DNA from: Sipunculus nudus
Taxonomy: Eukaryota; Annelida; Sipuncula; Golfingiida; Sipunculidae
Length of the DNA: 64,000 bases
Direction of reading: 5' to 3'
Assembly (NCBI GenBank): GCA_026874595.1
Contig: CM049306.1
Span: 98,633,642 to 98,697,641 of the forward strand
Part shown: positions 61,925 to 64,000 of the stretch, piece after piece
How the letters are laid out: every line of letters begins with the position of its first letter
How positions within the stretch are numbered: position 1 is the first letter of the stretch
Translations under genes and position numbers: made by a program
Notes under the pieces: model-generated
What the model was told of the DNA's origin: nothing
The model's database searches: none
The model's input: the letters and a program-made list of their open reading frames with translations, nothing else

Positions 61925-62084
61925 GGGGCCTGTTGCAATAACATTTTACTGGACTTAAGCCCAGTTGGGGGCCTAAATACCATGATTACAATTGTGACGT
62001 CATAATGGTTACCATGGTGACACTCATATGCTCCTGGGCTTAAGTCACCTACATGACTTAAGTCACCTTATTGCAACACACCCC
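61925..62084. mobile_element. 160-bp MITE in the divergent promoter region
   Basis: The left end reads GGGGCCTGTTGCAATAACA then ACTGGACTTAAGCCCAG; the right end, reversed, reads GGGGTGTGTTGCAATAAGG then GACTTAAGTC and CTTAAGCCCAGGAG. Terminal inverted repeats of this length with no coding capacity fit a MITE. It contributes one of the three TGACGTCA sites. Confidence 0.82.
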
Positions 62085-62961
62085 TGGTGCTTGTGACATC
62101 ATAATAAAATTAAGTGATGTCATTCTCGAGATATGACGTCATAGGATAATAGAACCGTCTGTGTCGTCTGCAAAATCACCTCACGGACCAGTATCTCACG
62201 TGACGTCTGAAGCAGTAGACAAGTCTTTTTCCTATTACTTACTCTACAAAAAAAATATTTTCCTGGAATATTCATTGTAATTTTCGAATAAAATAATAAT
62301 CGTATGTGTCAGAGTCAATATATACGCGTCGTTTTTCTAGGGGAAAAATTCTGTTGAGAGTCTTGTAGAAATCTTTGCACGCATAACACGTAAACAATTA
62401 TACTTACATTTAGTCCTCAACATGTATGATAAATGGAATATAGGCAGGAATGCATATATATCCAGACTCTATTTCCGATTGAATTTTGGCTCTTCGCTTT
62501 ATCCAGGGATAATAAATACATCTGTGCTTAGGTACAGAGCCTATACTTTATGTTGGAGAAAGGCGAATCCTGTGTGGCATTTCAAATAAAGTCGGCTAGA
62601 AAATGCTGTAGTTTTATATATTTAGTATCAATATTAATAGTGTCATGGATATGAAATAAAGTGAAATACTACAGGTATTGGATTTGTATGCACATGTATA
62701 TTGTATATTTCTCTCAATAATTTCAATCTGGAACATATTAAAAGTCTCCGTATAGACATATATAGGCCCTATGACATACAACATGTCCAAATATAACTCG
62801 TGCTGTTCTCATACCAGCCGTGTACATTTCATGCCAGCGTGACGTCATAACTACAAACTGCGTCACAAAAAGACGTGTCGTCAAAGTATTGTTACGTCTT
62901 CCGGGGAAACGATGACCCTTTGATGTAATGTATATGTGACGTTGTAAATATTTTCGTAACA

Positions 62962-62991
62962 ATGTATAATCAAGACGCTATGAACTGCTAG
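62962..62991 (+). other. Upstream mini-ORF before the HSF-like gene
   Basis: ATG at 62962 opens nine codons (MYNQDAMNC) ending with TAG at 62989-62991, four bases before the HSF-like ATG and in another frame. The upstream ATG has A at -3. If the transcript includes it, main-frame translation would need leaky scanning or reinitiation. The transcript start is unknown. Confidence 0.4.
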
Positions 62992-62995
62992 CAAC

Positions 62996-63631
62996 ATGAC
63001 GTATCACCTGGAAAGAACGAGGAGTGGTGAAAATCCTGCCGTCAATCAGAGCTTCTTTTTTGACAAGGAGAGAAAATTTCCGGAGAAACTCTACGATGTT
63101 GTAAATGATAGATTTACCCTGGTCGCTTGGAATGAAGAAGGCACCGGTTTCCGGGTTAATCAGGACCGGTTTGAGGCTGAAGTCATGAAGAAATACCCCG
63201 GTTTTATGCAAATCTGCAGTTTCATGAACTTCCGACGCCAACTGAGATGGTATAGTTTTTGCTGGGAAAATTTAGGAGGGGGCGATTTCGAGTTTAGTCA
63301 CCCTAGTTTTATCAGAGATAGACCAGACTTATTGGCCGGCATCCTCACCAGACGTAAAAGCTTGAACACGTGCCCTGACGACGGGGATATACCTGTAGGG
63401 AAACGAATCAGAAGATCAAGCAGAATAAAATCGAGGGATTCTGATGACAGCGAGACACCTGGATACAAAAGCAAAGTTAGTAAGCTCGAAGTTGGGCAAG
63501 GTGACCCAGAAGGAATATGTAAAACGTCTGACGTGGAAATGCCCGGACAGAAGCAGAATAACAGTTGGTCACCTGGTCAACAGGTACACACACCTGACGG
63601 TCCAAACGAAGGGACCAATGAGCAAAGCAAG
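62996..63631 (+). CDS. HSF-type DNA-binding protein, first coding exon (partial gene)
   Basis: It encodes 212 residues and ends at a consensus donor (GCAAG/GTGAGA) in phase 0; the gene continues past the window. Residues about 28-120 form a heat-shock-factor-type winged-helix domain: KFPEKLYDVV, VAWNEEGTGFRVNQDRFEAE, the recognition helix FRRQLRWYSF, then FEFSHPSFIRDRPDLL. HSF proteins bind GAA-type elements as trimers in the nucleus. Against the usual recognition-helix pattern FVRQLNxYGF it keeps F, RQL, Y and F but has R and W in place of N and M/L, and S for G. The wing is very short (ENLGGGD). A basic GKRIRRSSRIKSR segment (135-147) may be a nuclear signal. It looks closer to the HSF5/HSFY-like divergent groups than HSF1. 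ATG has A at -3. Confidence 0.88.
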
Positions 63632-63746
63632 GTGAGATCATATTATTATTAATAATATAAATATAAATATTAAAATTTATATTAATAATAGTAATAATAA
63701 CAACATCGACTACAATGATGATGATAATAATAATGATAATAATCAT

Positions 63747-63805
<59 letters not shown>

Positions 63806-63907
63806 CGATGATGATAATAATATATGGTAATGCAAATAATGATGCTTACGCTTATAATACACTACTAGTTATATTGCTCATTCCAATAACAATGATAATA
63901 CTAATAC

Positions 63908-63951
<44 letters not shown>

Positions 63952-64000
63952 GAATAATAGTAATAAAAGTTATAGCTATAATTAAAGGTAACAATAATGA
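63632..64000. repeat. Intron start with (AAT)n microsatellites
   Basis: After the donor site the sequence is dominated by ATA/AAT/GAT trinucleotide runs (about 63640-63825 and 63895-63960). Frames rich in isoleucine and methionine here are simple-sequence artefacts. Confidence 0.9.

Larger units (their letters stand above)
61321..62995. promoter_or_regulatory. Divergent intergenic region between receptor and HSF-like gene
   Basis: The receptor start codon (minus) and the HSF-like start codon (plus) are head to head with 1675 bp between them. The region has three perfect TGACGTCA palindromes (61995, 62134, 62840), a CAGCGCCATCTGTGG motif at 61556, a TG/G-rich run at 61751-61792 and a 160-bp MITE. 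No TATA box could be assigned with confidence. It should contain at least one promoter. Confidence 0.5.

Noticed and set aside
63477-63957. Isoleucine-rich frames at the right edge
   Set aside because: Direct translations of AAT/GAT microsatellites in the intron after the HSF-like exon.

Overview
This is a eukaryotic, AT-rich, intron-rich window. The host genes are split by GT..AG introns, and non-coding DNA is full of short inverted-repeat elements, microsatellites and degenerate tandem repeats. The repeat style (GGTGGCGCCACC and GACGGACGGACG motifs), the CUB/LDLa receptor and the Gmr1-like retroelement suggest an aquatic invertebrate, most likely a bivalve or other mollusc. That placement is inferred from general appearance and was not tested by search.

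Layout. 1-14.4 kb: no convincing gene; it holds a 28-bp tandem array (2786-3197), a degenerate ~143-bp tandem block (3350-3840), microsatellites and fragments of dispersed repeats. 14.46-20.0 kb: one decayed Ty3/gypsy-type LTR retrotransposon with a truncated 5' LTR, PBS, gag with a CCHC knuckle, protease, half an integrase, reverse transcriptase, RNase H, polypurine tract and a complete 801-bp 3' LTR. The integrase lies between protease and RT, as in Gmr1-like elements. 20-34 kb: gene-poor, with foldback and MITE-like elements and the first copy of a hairpin-ended ~1.2-kb repeat family.

34.16-61.32 kb, minus strand: a complete six-exon gene that I reconstructed from splice sites. All five junctions keep phase and the coding length is 1461 nt (486 residues): signal peptide, one CUB domain, one LDLa module, one transmembrane helix and a cytoplasmic tail with three PPxY motifs. 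Its introns (14.3 kb, 1.5 kb, 7.0 kb, 0.3 kb, 2.6 kb) carry most of the repeats. Intron 3 contains a ~327-bp tandem array in which each unit has a CTCF-core-like motif.

61.3-63.0 kb: a divergent intergenic region with a 160-bp MITE and three perfect TGACGTCA palindromes. 62.996 kb to the window edge, plus strand: the first coding exon of a gene with a heat-shock-factor-type DNA-binding domain, continuing beyond the window. The receptor and HSF-like gene are head to head about 1.7 kb apart; shared regulation is possible but unproven.
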